DNA of 64,000 nucleotides from Pedobacter planticolens (GTDB lineage Bacteria > Bacteroidota > Bacteroidia > Sphingobacteriales > Sphingobacteriaceae): positions 1-64,000 of the forward strand of contig NZ_WNXD01000002.1 of the NCBI RefSeq assembly GCF_014172375.1. Direction: 5' to 3'. The translations under genes and the position numbers were made by a program. Below, in pieces: positions 1 to 7,657 of the stretch; the first letter of the stretch is position 1; each line of letters starts with the position of its first letter. The notes under the pieces were generated by a model that saw only the letters and a list, made by a program, of their open reading frames with translations, searched no databases and was not told the DNA's origin.

Positions 1-110
1 AACTCGCACTCCAGTCGGAGTTAGTTCGGAGTTGGTTCGGATACAACCGTCGTAACCCCGAACTAACTCCGAACTAAGTCCGAACCAACCCCGAACTAAC
101 CCCCTCTAAA
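1..110. repeat. Inverted-repeat element of the GAACTAA type, copy 1
   Basis: A 25-base arm at 17-41 can pair with 79-103 with only G-U wobbles at the differing positions, leaving a loop of about 37 bases. Both arms are built from short GAACTAAC/GAACCAAC units. A diverged relative lies at 25650-25735. No coding sequence overlaps it. It looks like a dispersed intergenic repeat that would fold into a long hairpin; whether it acts as terminator, mRNA-end stabiliser or silent repeat cannot be told from this window. Confidence 0.7.
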
Positions 111-319
111 GGCCGTTTTAAATGACACACTCTTACCATGCTTTTTAAAGCCAAGACCAAGCAATTACTCTTGATCATGAACAGTAAAGTCCTTCGCTAA
201 AGTTCATATAAATGGAAATGCTTTTTGTAATCGGTATAGCTCTTGAAACCTATACCTGTAGATAAAAGATTGAAATGCTAGCGGGAATAGCTATAGTATA
301 TATATTATAGATCGCTTTC
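111..319. other. Non-coding stretch, nothing recognised
   Basis: Together with the repeat at 1-110 this makes a gene-free stretch of about 319 bases at the window edge. It is A+T-rich. I see no convincing open frame, RNA gene or promoter motif. It lies downstream of the minus-strand gene ending at 320, so it may hold that gene's transcript end. Confidence 0.5.
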
Positions 320-679
320 CTAATATTGCCCTGTACTTAACAATACTAATGTGCAAGCTTCTACTGGCTCTATATTATGTAACTCTAACATCTCTACAAA
401 TTCAGGATTTTCGGCTCCTGGGTTAAAAATTACACGTTTAGGTTTGGTTTCTAGAATATAATCATAATAACCAATTTGCAATGCTGGGCCTATATATAGG
501 GTAACTGTATCGATATCATGATATGGGGCGCCTGGTTTTTCGATTTTAACACCTGCTAATTCACCTTGCTTGATACCTATATTTATAATTGGATGCCCTT
601 TTGCAGTAAGCATGTGAGCAGCTTTGTAAGCATAACGATCTGGATTTGGAGTTGCACCTATAATTAATGTCTTTTTCAT
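320..679 (-). CDS. CoA-binding domain protein
   Basis: A 119-residue protein that is essentially a single CoA_binding_2 (YccU-like) Rossmann domain. The N-terminus has the nucleotide-binding beta strand and glycine turn (IIGATPNPDRYAYKAAHML), and the conserved FNPGAENPE stretch follows near residue 85. Proteins of this family are about 120-140 residues and bind CoA or a related nucleotide; the cellular role is mostly unknown. It lies 22 bases downstream of the DinB-like gene on the same strand, so the two may be co-transcribed. Family assignment is firm and function is open. Confidence 0.85.
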   Translation of the reverse strand: MKKTLIIGATPNPDRYAYKAAHMLTAKGHPIINIGIKQGELAGVKIEKPGAPYHDIDTVTLYIGPALQIGYYDYILETKPKRVIFNPGAENPEFVEMLELHNIEPVEACTLVLLSTGQY

Positions 680-701
680 ATTATGATTTCGTAGCTTTTA
701 G

Positions 702-1169
702 TTAAAATTTTAGGAGTAAAGCGATTTGACCTGAATGATAGGCATGATGTTGAATTAATCCGTTGATGAGTTGTGCATTATTTACACCTGTTCCTAATTC
801 TGGAATTCGTTTATCCTTAACTTCACTTGACCATTGTAAAGGAAGAAAACCATTAATGAGTGCAATTAACTTTTCGTTAGCTGATTTAAAATCCTTTACT
901 ATAACCTCCCATTCTTGTTCTGACTTTTCTATCGGTATTGGCCAATCTCCTAGGGAAGGTGTTTTTGCTGCTTTGCCTTCTATTCTATCTACAACCTCTT
1001 CTGTCCAAGCGGTGAGATGCAATGTTAATTCTGCAATTGAGTGTGCATTAGGAATTGGATGCGTAAAAACTTTTTGAGGATCTGCTGTTAAAAGTAAATC
1101 TAAAACATTATTACCATGCCAAGTATCTCCATTGTATGCTTTTTTTAGTTCGTCTACTAAATTAATCAT
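702..1169 (-). CDS. DinB-like putative metalloenzyme
   Basis: A 155-residue protein with the DinB/YfiT four-helix-bundle pattern. A first histidine sits in the helix around LTLHLTAWTEEV (near residue 50), and the C-terminal helix carries the paired histidines of QHHAYHSGQIALL. These are the expected metal ligands of this superfamily, which includes thiol S-transferases and proteins of unknown activity. The substrate cannot be predicted. It is preceded by the FAD oxidoreductase gene (35-base gap) and followed by the CoA-binding gene, all on the minus strand. Confidence 0.8.
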   Translation of the reverse strand: MINLVDELKKAYNGDTWHGNNVLDLLLTADPQKVFTHPIPNAHSIAELTLHLTAWTEEVVDRIEGKAAKTPSLGDWPIPIEKSEQEWEVIVKDFKSANEKLIALINGFLPLQWSSEVKDKRIPELGTGVNNAQLINGLIQHHAYHSGQIALLLKF

Positions 1170-1204
1170 GATTAAAGAATTTATATTACAACGTTTAGAT
1201 TTCT

Positions 1205-2743
1205 TTAATTGTTTAAAATCGCGTTAGCACAATTGATACCATCTATTGCAGCAGAAACAATACCGCCAGCATAACCTGCTCCTTCGGCACAAGGAAATAA
1301 GCCTGTGATTTGTGGATGTTGATAGGTTTCTTTATCCCGCGGGATGCGGACTGGAGATGAGGTACGACTTTCTACTCCAACTAAAATTGCTTCATTGGTA
1401 TAATAGCCTTTCATCTTTTTTCCAAATAACGGAAGTGCCGACTTTAAACTTTGCGCTACAAAATCTGGCAGAATGTTATCGAGCATTACACTTTTTACAC
1501 CTGGCAGATAGGAATTCTTTGGCAAATCGAGCGACAGTTTATTCTCTACAAAATCTATCATCCGCTGTGCGGGAGCAACTAAATTACCTCCACCAGCCTC
1601 AAAAGCGAGTTGTTCTATTTCAGATTGAAAGTTTAACATTCTTAATGGATCATAGCCTTGAACATCATTTAATGTAACCTGCACTACTGTTCCTGAATTT
1701 GCGTAGGGGTTATTTCTTTTAGATGGCGACCATCCATTCACTACAATTTCGTTTAGGTCGGTGGCACAAGGAGCAATTATCCCCCCTGGGCACATGCAAA
1801 AAGAGAACACTCCTCTAGTTTTAACCTGTTCTACCATACTATAATTTGCTGGTGGCAAAAACTCACTTCGCGTATCGCAATGGTATTGGGCGCTATCTAT
1901 AATTTGTTGGGGATGTTCAATACGCACACCTAATGCGAACGGCTTGGCCTCAATTAAAATATTTTTCTGATGTAAAAGTTCGTAAATATCTCTGGCAGAA
2001 TGGCCTGTTGCTAAGATAACGGCATCGGCTAAAAGTTCTTGTTCGCAATTAATAACTATTCCTTTTATTTTTCCATCTGCAATGATGAAATCTGTAAGTT
2101 TTGAATCAAATAATACTTCGCCACCAGCATTTTGAATTGTTTCTCTGATGGAAGTAATAATTTGAGGGAGCTTATTTGTGCCAATATGCGGTCGAGCATC
2201 AATTAAAATACCTTGGTCTGCTCCGTGTTGTACAAATAGCTGCAATACCTTATTTATATCTCCACGTTTATTGGAACGCGTATATAACTTGCCATCAGAA
2301 TAGGTTCCAGCACCGCCTTCGCCATAGCAATAATTAGATTCTGTATTTACTACACCTTGTTTATTAATAGCAGCTAAATCTCTTCGGCGTTGTTTTACAT
2401 CTTTACCTCGCTCTACGATGATGGGTTTTAAACCATTTTCAATACATTGTAGTGCAGCAAAAAGTCCAGCAGGACCAGCACCAACAATGATTACTGTTTT
2501 AGCGGCAGTTACTTTATTATATATAAGAGTGTTGTCTTCGGCTATCGGATTTTCATCAATATAAGCTCTAACCTGTAATCGGTAAATCACTTTACGTGAT
2601 CTAGCATCAATAGAACGCTTTAAAATTTTATGTTGTTTGATGGCAGAGATTTCAATTTTTAAAGCTCTAGCCAAGTTTTGAAGAATTACTTGTTCGTTAG
2701 CAACATGTTCTGGCGCAACGGTAATTTCGATTTCTTTTTGCAT
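1205..2743 (-). CDS. NAD(P)/FAD-dependent oxidoreductase (COG2509-type)
   Basis: A 512-residue flavoprotein. After an N-terminal region of about 80 residues, which this family uses as an extra alpha/beta domain, the FAD-binding glycine motif GAGPAG lies at 88-93. A conserved ERGKDVKQRRRDLAAINKQG stretch follows, with CYGEGGAGTYSDGKLYTR near 140-155. The C-terminus has the second dinucleotide-binding stretch FPCAEGAGYAGGI, which closes the FAD site. The family is widespread and annotated as uncharacterised FAD-dependent dehydrogenase; its substrate is unknown. The gene is divergent from lemA across a 216-base intergenic region that must hold both promoters. Confidence 0.85.
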   Translation of the reverse strand: MQKEIEITVAPEHVANEQVILQNLARALKIEISAIKQHKILKRSIDARSRKVIYRLQVRAYIDENPIAEDNTLIYNKVTAAKTVIIVGAGPAGLFAALQCIENGLKPIIVERGKDVKQRRRDLAAINKQGVVNTESNYCYGEGGAGTYSDGKLYTRSNKRGDINKVLQLFVQHGADQGILIDARPHIGTNKLPQIITSIRETIQNAGGEVLFDSKLTDFIIADGKIKGIVINCEQELLADAVILATGHSARDIYELLHQKNILIEAKPFALGVRIEHPQQIIDSAQYHCDTRSEFLPPANYSMVEQVKTRGVFSFCMCPGGIIAPCATDLNEIVVNGWSPSKRNNPYANSGTVVQVTLNDVQGYDPLRMLNFQSEIEQLAFEAGGGNLVAPAQRMIDFVENKLSLDLPKNSYLPGVKSVMLDNILPDFVAQSLKSALPLFGKKMKGYYTNEAILVGVESRTSSPVRIPRDKETYQHPQITGLFPCAEGAGYAGGIVSAAIDGINCANAILNN

Positions 2744-2959
2744 ATCATTTGTCGAGTTTTTATCTCGAATAGTACAAAAATACAGATTTCAGTTCGCAGT
2801 TCCCAATTCGGTTAATGATTATCAATTTGCACATTATCCAATATTTGGTATATTTAAATAGCCAATTATGGCAAGTTGTCAGTATTTTGTCTGTTTTCGT
2901 AACAAGGTATGAATATTGATATCTAAATTGAAATAGAAACCTAAAACAAAAACAATAAC

Positions 2960-3541
2960 ATGAAAAAAGTAGTAATTGGAATAATTGCAGTTGTAGTATT
3001 GCTCGCATTAGTTAGCGGTTGTGGTTATAACGGCTTAGTAAAAATGGATGAAGGTGTTAAAAATAAATGGGCAGACGTGGAAGCACAGTACCAACGTAGG
3101 TCTGATTTGATTCCGAATTTAGTTAATACTGTAAAAGGCGCTGCTAAGTTTGAACAAGGAACTTTAACTGCCGTAATTGAAGCTCGTGCTAGTGCAAGTA
3201 AAATCACTATAGATCCTGACAAGTTAAATGCTGAAAATATGGAGAAATACCAAGCTGCACAAGGTCAAATTACTCAAGCATTAGGCAAATTAATGGTGTT
3301 GACTGAGAATTATCCAGAATTAAAAGCTACACAACAATTCAGTGAACTTTCTGCACAATTAGAAGGTACAGAAAATCGCATTACTGTTGCACGTAAAGAC
3401 TTTAATGCTGCAGTACAAGAGTTTAACAGTAAAGTTAGATCTTTTCCTACTAACTTAACCGCTGGTTTATTTGGTTTTAGCGCTAAAACTCCATTTAAGG
3501 CTGATGCTGGCGCTCAAAACGCACCTAAAGTAGAATTTTAG
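2960..3541 (+). CDS. lemA: LemA family protein
   Basis: A 193-residue protein with one N-terminal membrane segment (residues 4-20) ending in a Cys-Gly pair that could be a lipobox. It then has the LemA core: GYNGLVKMDEGVKNKWADVE followed by QYQRRSDLIPNLV. The rest is helical, as expected for LemA. These proteins are membrane-associated and usually genetically linked to TPM-domain proteins, as here (two follow). Biochemical function is not established. A hairpin with a T-rich tail lies just after the stop, so the downstream TPM genes may be expressed partly independently. Confidence 0.93.
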   Translation: MKKVVIGIIAVVVLLALVSGCGYNGLVKMDEGVKNKWADVEAQYQRRSDLIPNLVNTVKGAAKFEQGTLTAVIEARASASKITIDPDKLNAENMEKYQAAQGQITQALGKLMVLTENYPELKATQQFSELSAQLEGTENRITVARKDFNAAVQEFNSKVRSFPTNLTAGLFGFSAKTPFKADAGAQNAPKVEF

Positions 3542-3559
3542 TTATACACTAACATTTCA

Positions 3560-3600
3560 GGGTAATACGTGTTTATGAACTAAACATGTATTACCCTTTA
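3560..3600 (+). terminator. Hairpin between lemA and the first TPM gene
   Basis: Bases 3560-3575 pair with 3581-3596 (16 pairs, one G-U) around a 5-base loop, followed by a TTTACTTTATT tail. The shape fits a rho-independent terminator or an attenuating hairpin. It sits only 19 bases after the lemA stop and 23 bases before the next start. Confidence 0.65.
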
Positions 3601-3618
3601 CTTTATTAAACAAAAAAT

Positions 3619-4065
3619 ATGTCTGTTTTCACAACACAAGAACAAGAATTAATTGCCAATGCCATTGCTGAAGCTGAAAAAGCAACTTCAGGAGAAATAA
3701 GAATAGCTGTTGAAAAACATTGTCACGGCAGTGCTTTTGAAAGAGCAACCCAATATTTCGCTCAATTAGGAATGGATAAAACGGCTCAACATAATGGCGT
3801 TCTCATCTATTTGGCTTACGAAGACAAAAAATTTGCCATCATCGGTGATCGAGGAATTGACACAGTTGTTCCTAATGATTTTTGGGAAACTGCACAAGTA
3901 GCCATGAAAGCTCATTTTTTAAGTGGAAATTTAGCCGAAGGAATTGTTGCTGGCGTTTCATTAGCTGGCGAAAAATTAGCTTTATTTTTCCCTTACCAAA
4001 CTGGTGATGTGAATGAGTTGCCAAATGATATTATATTTATGGATCAAGCTGAACCAAATAACTAA
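3619..4065 (+). CDS. TPM-domain protein, short form
   Basis: A 148-residue protein consisting of one TPM domain (TPM_phosphatase Pfam family). The N-terminus EQELIANAIAEAEKATSGEI and the central GVLIYLAYEDKKFAIIGDRG are typical. It has no signal peptide and no obvious membrane segment, unlike its neighbour. Its stop codon overlaps the next start in TAATG, so the two TPM genes are translationally coupled. With lemA upstream this is the usual lemA-TPM cluster. The proposed phosphatase activity of the domain is known only for distant members. Confidence 0.88.
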   Translation: MSVFTTQEQELIANAIAEAEKATSGEIRIAVEKHCHGSAFERATQYFAQLGMDKTAQHNGVLIYLAYEDKKFAIIGDRGIDTVVPNDFWETAQVAMKAHFLSGNLAEGIVAGVSLAGEKLALFFPYQTGDVNELPNDIIFMDQAEPNN

Positions 4066-4856
4066 TGAAACCATTGATGAAAAAATTAATCATCTTATTT
4101 CTTTTAACGCTTAGTTATAGTTTCAGCTTTGCGCAAGATTTTCCGGCAAAGCCGACCACTTTAGTTAATGATTATACACAAACGCTTACTGCAAGTCAGG
4201 TACAGCAGTTAGAGCAAAAACTCGTTGCTTATGATGATTCTACATCTAACCAGATTGCAGTAGTATTAATGAAATCAGTTGGCGATTACGACATTAACGA
4301 ATATGCACTTGAATTAGGTCGCAAATGGGGTATTGGTGGAAAAGGCAAAAACAATGGGGTAATTTTATTAATTGCCATTGGCGATAGAAAATTATCAATC
4401 CAAACTGGTTATGGTTTAGAAGGGGCTTTGCCCGATATTTATACCAAAAGGATAATAGAAAATGATATTAAACCATTCTTTAAAGCAAATGATTATTATG
4501 CTGGTATTGATGCTGGAACAAATTCGATTATATCTTTAATTAAAGGAGAATACAAAAACGACAACCCTAAAGCGAAATCTAAAGGTGGTAAAGGGAGTGC
4601 AGGTTTTATTGTGCTGATCATTATTATCATCATTGTTATTATTTTAAGAAAAGGTGGTGGAGGTGGAAGCCAAGTTATTGGTGGACGCGGAGTTGCTGAT
4701 GCACTTTTCTGGAGCATGTTATTAGGCGGTGGCGGAGGCCGTGGCGGTTCTGGATTTGGAGGCGGTTTTGGTGGTGGAAGCAGTGGCGGTGGCGGTGGAT
4801 TTGGAGGTTTCGGTGGTGGAAGTTTCGGCGGTGGTGGTAGTAGTGGAAGTTGGTAA
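4065..4856 (+). CDS. TPM-domain membrane protein with glycine-rich tail (YgcG-like)
   Basis: A 263-residue protein. It has an N-terminal signal peptide (about residues 1-24, cleaved near FAQDFPAKP), a TPM domain from about 30 to 160 (NQIAVVLMKSVGDYDI; NNGVILLIAIGDRKLSIQTG), one strongly hydrophobic membrane segment near 181-196, then a long Gly/Ser tail. The topology places the TPM domain in the periplasm and the Gly-rich tail in the cytoplasm, as in YgcG-type proteins. The final segment is mostly GGG and GFGG units. Coupled to the preceding gene by TAATG. A heptamer tandem repeat begins 4 bases after the stop. Confidence 0.9.
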   Translation: MKPLMKKLIILFLLTLSYSFSFAQDFPAKPTTLVNDYTQTLTASQVQQLEQKLVAYDDSTSNQIAVVLMKSVGDYDINEYALELGRKWGIGGKGKNNGVILLIAIGDRKLSIQTGYGLEGALPDIYTKRIIENDIKPFFKANDYYAGIDAGTNSIISLIKGEYKNDNPKAKSKGGKGSAGFIVLIIIIIIVIILRKGGGGGSQVIGGRGVADALFWSMLLGGGGGRGGSGFGGGFGGGSSGGGGGFGGFGGGSFGGGGSSGSW

Positions 4857-4930
<74 letters not shown>

Positions 4931-4971
4931 ATTGGAAAACTGGGGAGACGATATGTTACAAGAGTTTAATT

Positions 4972-5364
4972 ATGTACAGACGAGATTTAATTACTGCTGA
5001 AATAGAAAAGCTTGCTCAAGTTTTGGCTAGAATAATTGGCTTAAAAACAGAGTTAAAGTTAAAAGAAGCAGAAGATTTGTTTAATGAAACCTTAACTTCT
5101 AGTTTTGGATTGGATAGATCACTCTTGCTAGAAAATGATACCGAGGGTTTTAGCAATTGGCTGAAGGTAGCTAATCTTAATGCCGAGAAATTAAATGCAC
5201 TAAGTGATTTTCTTTACAGTGAGCTTGATTTTGAGAATAACCCAATACAATCAGGTTTGTTTGCTCAAAAGTTAAATCTGATTTATCAATGTCTAATAGA
5301 TGATCATCAAATTGTACATTTAATTAATTTGGGCAGGCAGAAAATAATTCAACAATACCTATAA
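4972..5364 (+). CDS. Conserved hypothetical protein, helical
   Basis: A 130-residue protein I do not recognise. It is predicted largely helical and hydrophilic, with no signal peptide, membrane segment or Cys motif. It starts MYRRDLITAEIEKLAQVLA and ends in a conserved-looking INLGRQKIIQQYL helix. It lies 6 bases upstream of the Nudix gene on the same strand, so the two are very likely one operon, which suggests a partner role but nothing specific. An ATG 14 bases upstream opens only a short frame in another register, so the start given here is preferred. Confidence 0.65.
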   Translation: MYRRDLITAEIEKLAQVLARIIGLKTELKLKEAEDLFNETLTSSFGLDRSLLLENDTEGFSNWLKVANLNAEKLNALSDFLYSELDFENNPIQSGLFAQKLNLIYQCLIDDHQIVHLINLGRQKIIQQYL

Positions 5365-5370
5365 AAACGA

Positions 5371-5910
5371 ATGGAAATTCTAAAATGGCAAAAAATTGCC
5401 TCTAAATATTTAGTACGAGAAAGGTGGGCAACTTTAAGAGTTGATACTTGCAAATTGCAAAACGGCTCTATAAAAGATGATTATTATGTATTGGAATACC
5501 CGAATTGGGTGAATGCAATTGCTTTAACAAAAGAAAATAAAATCATTTTAGTTAGACAATATCGGTTTGCCGCTGATATTATCTCTTTAGAAATTCCTGG
5601 TGGAGTAATAGATGATGGAGAAGAACCTGAAACTGCAATTGTACGCGAATTACAAGAAGAAACTGGTTATAGTTTTGAAAGCTGCGAATTGATTGCTACA
5701 CTTTATCCAAATCCTGCAACTTCTACCAATAAAACTTTTACATATTTATTAAAAGGTGGCGTTAAAACTCACGAACAACATTTAGATGAGCATGAGATTT
5801 TAAATGTTGAAGAATATACGATTGAAGAAGTTAAACAATTGCTGAAAGAGAATAAAATAGATCAAGCATTACATGTGGCTGGTTTGTATTATGGATTGAT
5901 GCATTTGTAA
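5371..5910 (+). CDS. Nudix hydrolase (ADP-ribose pyrophosphatase-like)
   Basis: A 179-residue Nudix protein. The full Nudix box G-x5-E-x7-REUxEExGU lies at residues 78-100 (from GVIDDGE to REL..EETGY), with all catalytic acidic residues present. The preceding EIPGG and the length fit the NudF/ADP-ribose pyrophosphatase group, which hydrolyses nucleoside-diphosphate sugars, but substrate is not fixed by the motif. Co-transcribed with the small helical gene upstream. A strong bidirectional terminator follows between this gene and convergent dnaA. Confidence 0.88.
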   Translation: MEILKWQKIASKYLVRERWATLRVDTCKLQNGSIKDDYYVLEYPNWVNAIALTKENKIILVRQYRFAADIISLEIPGGVIDDGEEPETAIVRELQEETGYSFESCELIATLYPNPATSTNKTFTYLLKGGVKTHEQHLDEHEILNVEEYTIEEVKQLLKENKIDQALHVAGLYYGLMHL

Positions 5911-5929
5911 TCTTATAATACTTTCATAC

Positions 5930-5963
5930 AAAAAAGGCCAGATAATTTATCTGGCCTTTTTTA
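5930..5963. terminator. Bidirectional terminator between nudix gene and dnaA
   Basis: GGCCAGATA (5936-5944) pairs with TATCTGGCC (5948-5956) around a 3-base loop, flanked by an A tract on the left and a T tract on the right. This fits termination of both convergent transcripts. Confidence 0.85.
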
Positions 5964-5990
5964 TTAAATTAAATCTAAAGAAACTTTGCA

Positions 5991-6025
5991 TAAAAGATTG
6001 CTCTGCCGTTCCTCCTCGCAATAAC
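5991..6025. repeat. Remnant of a dispersed intergenic repeat
   Basis: The stretch with AGATTGCTCTGCC and CTCGCAATAACG resembles part of the element at 49747-49908 (AGATTGCTTCG and CTCGCAATGACG). It lies between the terminator and the dnaA stop. Likely a decayed copy. Confidence 0.45.
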
Positions 6026-6032
6026 GAATGAA

Positions 6033-7463
6033 TTAACTCATTTTCAGTTTTTTCTGAATATCGTTTACGTAAGCTTTAAACTTTTTATCTGTTTCTATTA
6101 AATCTTCTACCGTTTGGCAAGCATAAATTACTGTTGAGTGATCTCTACCGCCAAAGAAAGCGCCAATAGTTTTTAATGATGACTTGGTATGGCTTTTTGA
6201 CAAATACATTGAGATTTGACGAGCCTGTACAATTTCACGTTTACGCGTTTGCGATTTCACCATATCAACCGGAACTTCGAAGTATTCACAAACTAATTTC
6301 TGAATATATTCCATCGAGATTTCTTTCGATGTATTCTTGATAAAGTTCTTCAACATTTGTTTCGCCAAGGCCAAATCGATGTCTTTTTTGTTTAAAGTAG
6401 ATTGCGCTAATAACGAAACCATTGCACCTTCTAATTCACGAACATTATTATCAATGTTGTGCGCTACATATTCTACCACTTCGCCAGGTAATTCAATACC
6501 ATCAGCATACATTTTCTTTTTAAGGATAGCAATACGAGTTTCTAAATCTGGAATTTGCAAATCTGCAGATAATCCCCATTTAAAACGGCTCAATAATCTT
6601 TCTTCTAAACCAGCTAAATCTTTTGGCGCTTTATCAGATGTTAAGATTACTTGTTTACCCGATTGATGTAAATGATTAAAGATATGGAAGAAGATATCTT
6701 GTGTTTTTTCTTTACCTGCAAAGTTGTGTACATCATCCATGATGATTACATCCATTGCTTGATAAAAATTCACAAAATCATTAATCGTATTATTCTTTAA
6801 TGAATCTACAAACTGCTGGCAAAATTTCTCACAAGAAACATAGATGACCAATTTATCCGGCATGCTACGTTTAATCTCGTTTCCTATTGCCTGAGCCAAA
6901 TGCGTTTTACCTAAACCTACACCTCCATAAATCATTAACGGGTTAAATGAAGTACCACCTGGTTTTGCTGCAACAGCATAACCTGCAGAACGAGCTAAAC
7001 GATTACAATCTCCTTCAATATAATTTTCGAAAGTATAGTTTGCATTTAACTGCGGATCAACTGTCAATTTTTTCAACCCAGGTATAATAAACGGATTTTT
7101 AATATCCTTATTTATTGATACAGGAATTGGCATTGATTGCATTTTCGCTTCTGCCCCATTTCCGTTAGAGGGCATGTTTGTTGTGTAAGGAGAACCGCTA
7201 TTTGATGATTTATCAACTACGATATTATATTCTAATCTTCCTTCGTCTCCCAATTGCTTTTTTACTGTTTTACGAAGCAGACCAACATAGTGTTCTTCTA
7301 GCCATTCGTAAAAAAATAAACTAGGCACCTGGATGGTTAAAACTTTCCCTTCTAATTTAAGTGCTGATATCGGTTCGAACCACGTTTTAAAACTTTGGGT
7401 CGGAATGTTATCCTTAATTATTTGAAGACAGTTCTTCCATACTTCGGTACAAGTTTTTTCCAT
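6033..7463 (-). CDS. dnaA: Chromosomal replication initiator DnaA
   Basis: A 476-residue AAA+ protein with the four-domain DnaA layout. Domain I is at about 1-85 (VWKNCLQIIKDNI, FKTWFEP), with a short linker to about 140. The AAA+ core has Walker A GGVGLGKT at 180-187 and Walker B/sensor IIMDDVH ending at 246. The C-terminal DNA-binding domain has the signature GGRDHSTV at 438-445. It binds DnaA boxes and opens the origin. The length and all nucleotide-binding residues are normal. The upstream spacer (7464-7657) carries two DnaA-box-like sites, in line with autoregulation. Confidence 0.98.
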   Translation of the reverse strand: MEKTCTEVWKNCLQIIKDNIPTQSFKTWFEPISALKLEGKVLTIQVPSLFFYEWLEEHYVGLLRKTVKKQLGDEGRLEYNIVVDKSSNSGSPYTTNMPSNGNGAEAKMQSMPIPVSINKDIKNPFIIPGLKKLTVDPQLNANYTFENYIEGDCNRLARSAGYAVAAKPGGTSFNPLMIYGGVGLGKTHLAQAIGNEIKRSMPDKLVIYVSCEKFCQQFVDSLKNNTINDFVNFYQAMDVIIMDDVHNFAGKEKTQDIFFHIFNHLHQSGKQVILTSDKAPKDLAGLEERLLSRFKWGLSADLQIPDLETRIAILKKKMYADGIELPGEVVEYVAHNIDNNVRELEGAMVSLLAQSTLNKKDIDLALAKQMLKNFIKNTSKEISMEYIQKLVCEYFEVPVDMVKSQTRKREIVQARQISMYLSKSHTKSSLKTIGAFFGGRDHSTVIYACQTVEDLIETDKKFKAYVNDIQKKLKMS

Positions 7464-7545
7464 TGTTATTCTATAATTTGTTGGTTTTCAGTTCTAATAA
7501 GGACATTACGGACATGCCCTTTTGGAACATCGAATATTCAAAAAA

Positions 7546-7554
7546 TTATCAACA
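7546..7554 (+). promoter_or_regulatory. DnaA-box-like site 1 upstream of dnaA
   Basis: TTATCAACA, one base from the E. coli consensus TTATCCACA, 83 bases upstream of the dnaA start. It could serve dnaA autoregulation or be part of an origin. Confidence 0.5.
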
Positions 7555-7629
7555 AAAAGAACAAAAATTTCAATTAATTTGTAAGTCGTTCAGGAGCAGT
7601 ATCATAAAGCACTTAACCTAAATTTTTTG

Positions 7630-7638
7630 TGTTGATAA
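7630..7638 (-). promoter_or_regulatory. DnaA-box-like site 2 upstream of dnaA
   Basis: TGTTGATAA, the reverse complement of TTATCAACA, facing the first site across about 75 bases. Two identical near-consensus boxes in inverted orientation within a 194-base spacer are unlikely to be pure chance, though A+T-richness raises the background. Confidence 0.5.
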
Positions 7639-7657
7639 CTATTTTTTAACATCAATT

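Noticed and set aside
2760..3008. Minus-strand frame in the spacer between the FAD oxidoreductase and lemA
   Set aside because: Low-complexity Phe/Cys/Tyr-rich peptide overlapping the lemA start; it lies in the divergent promoter region.
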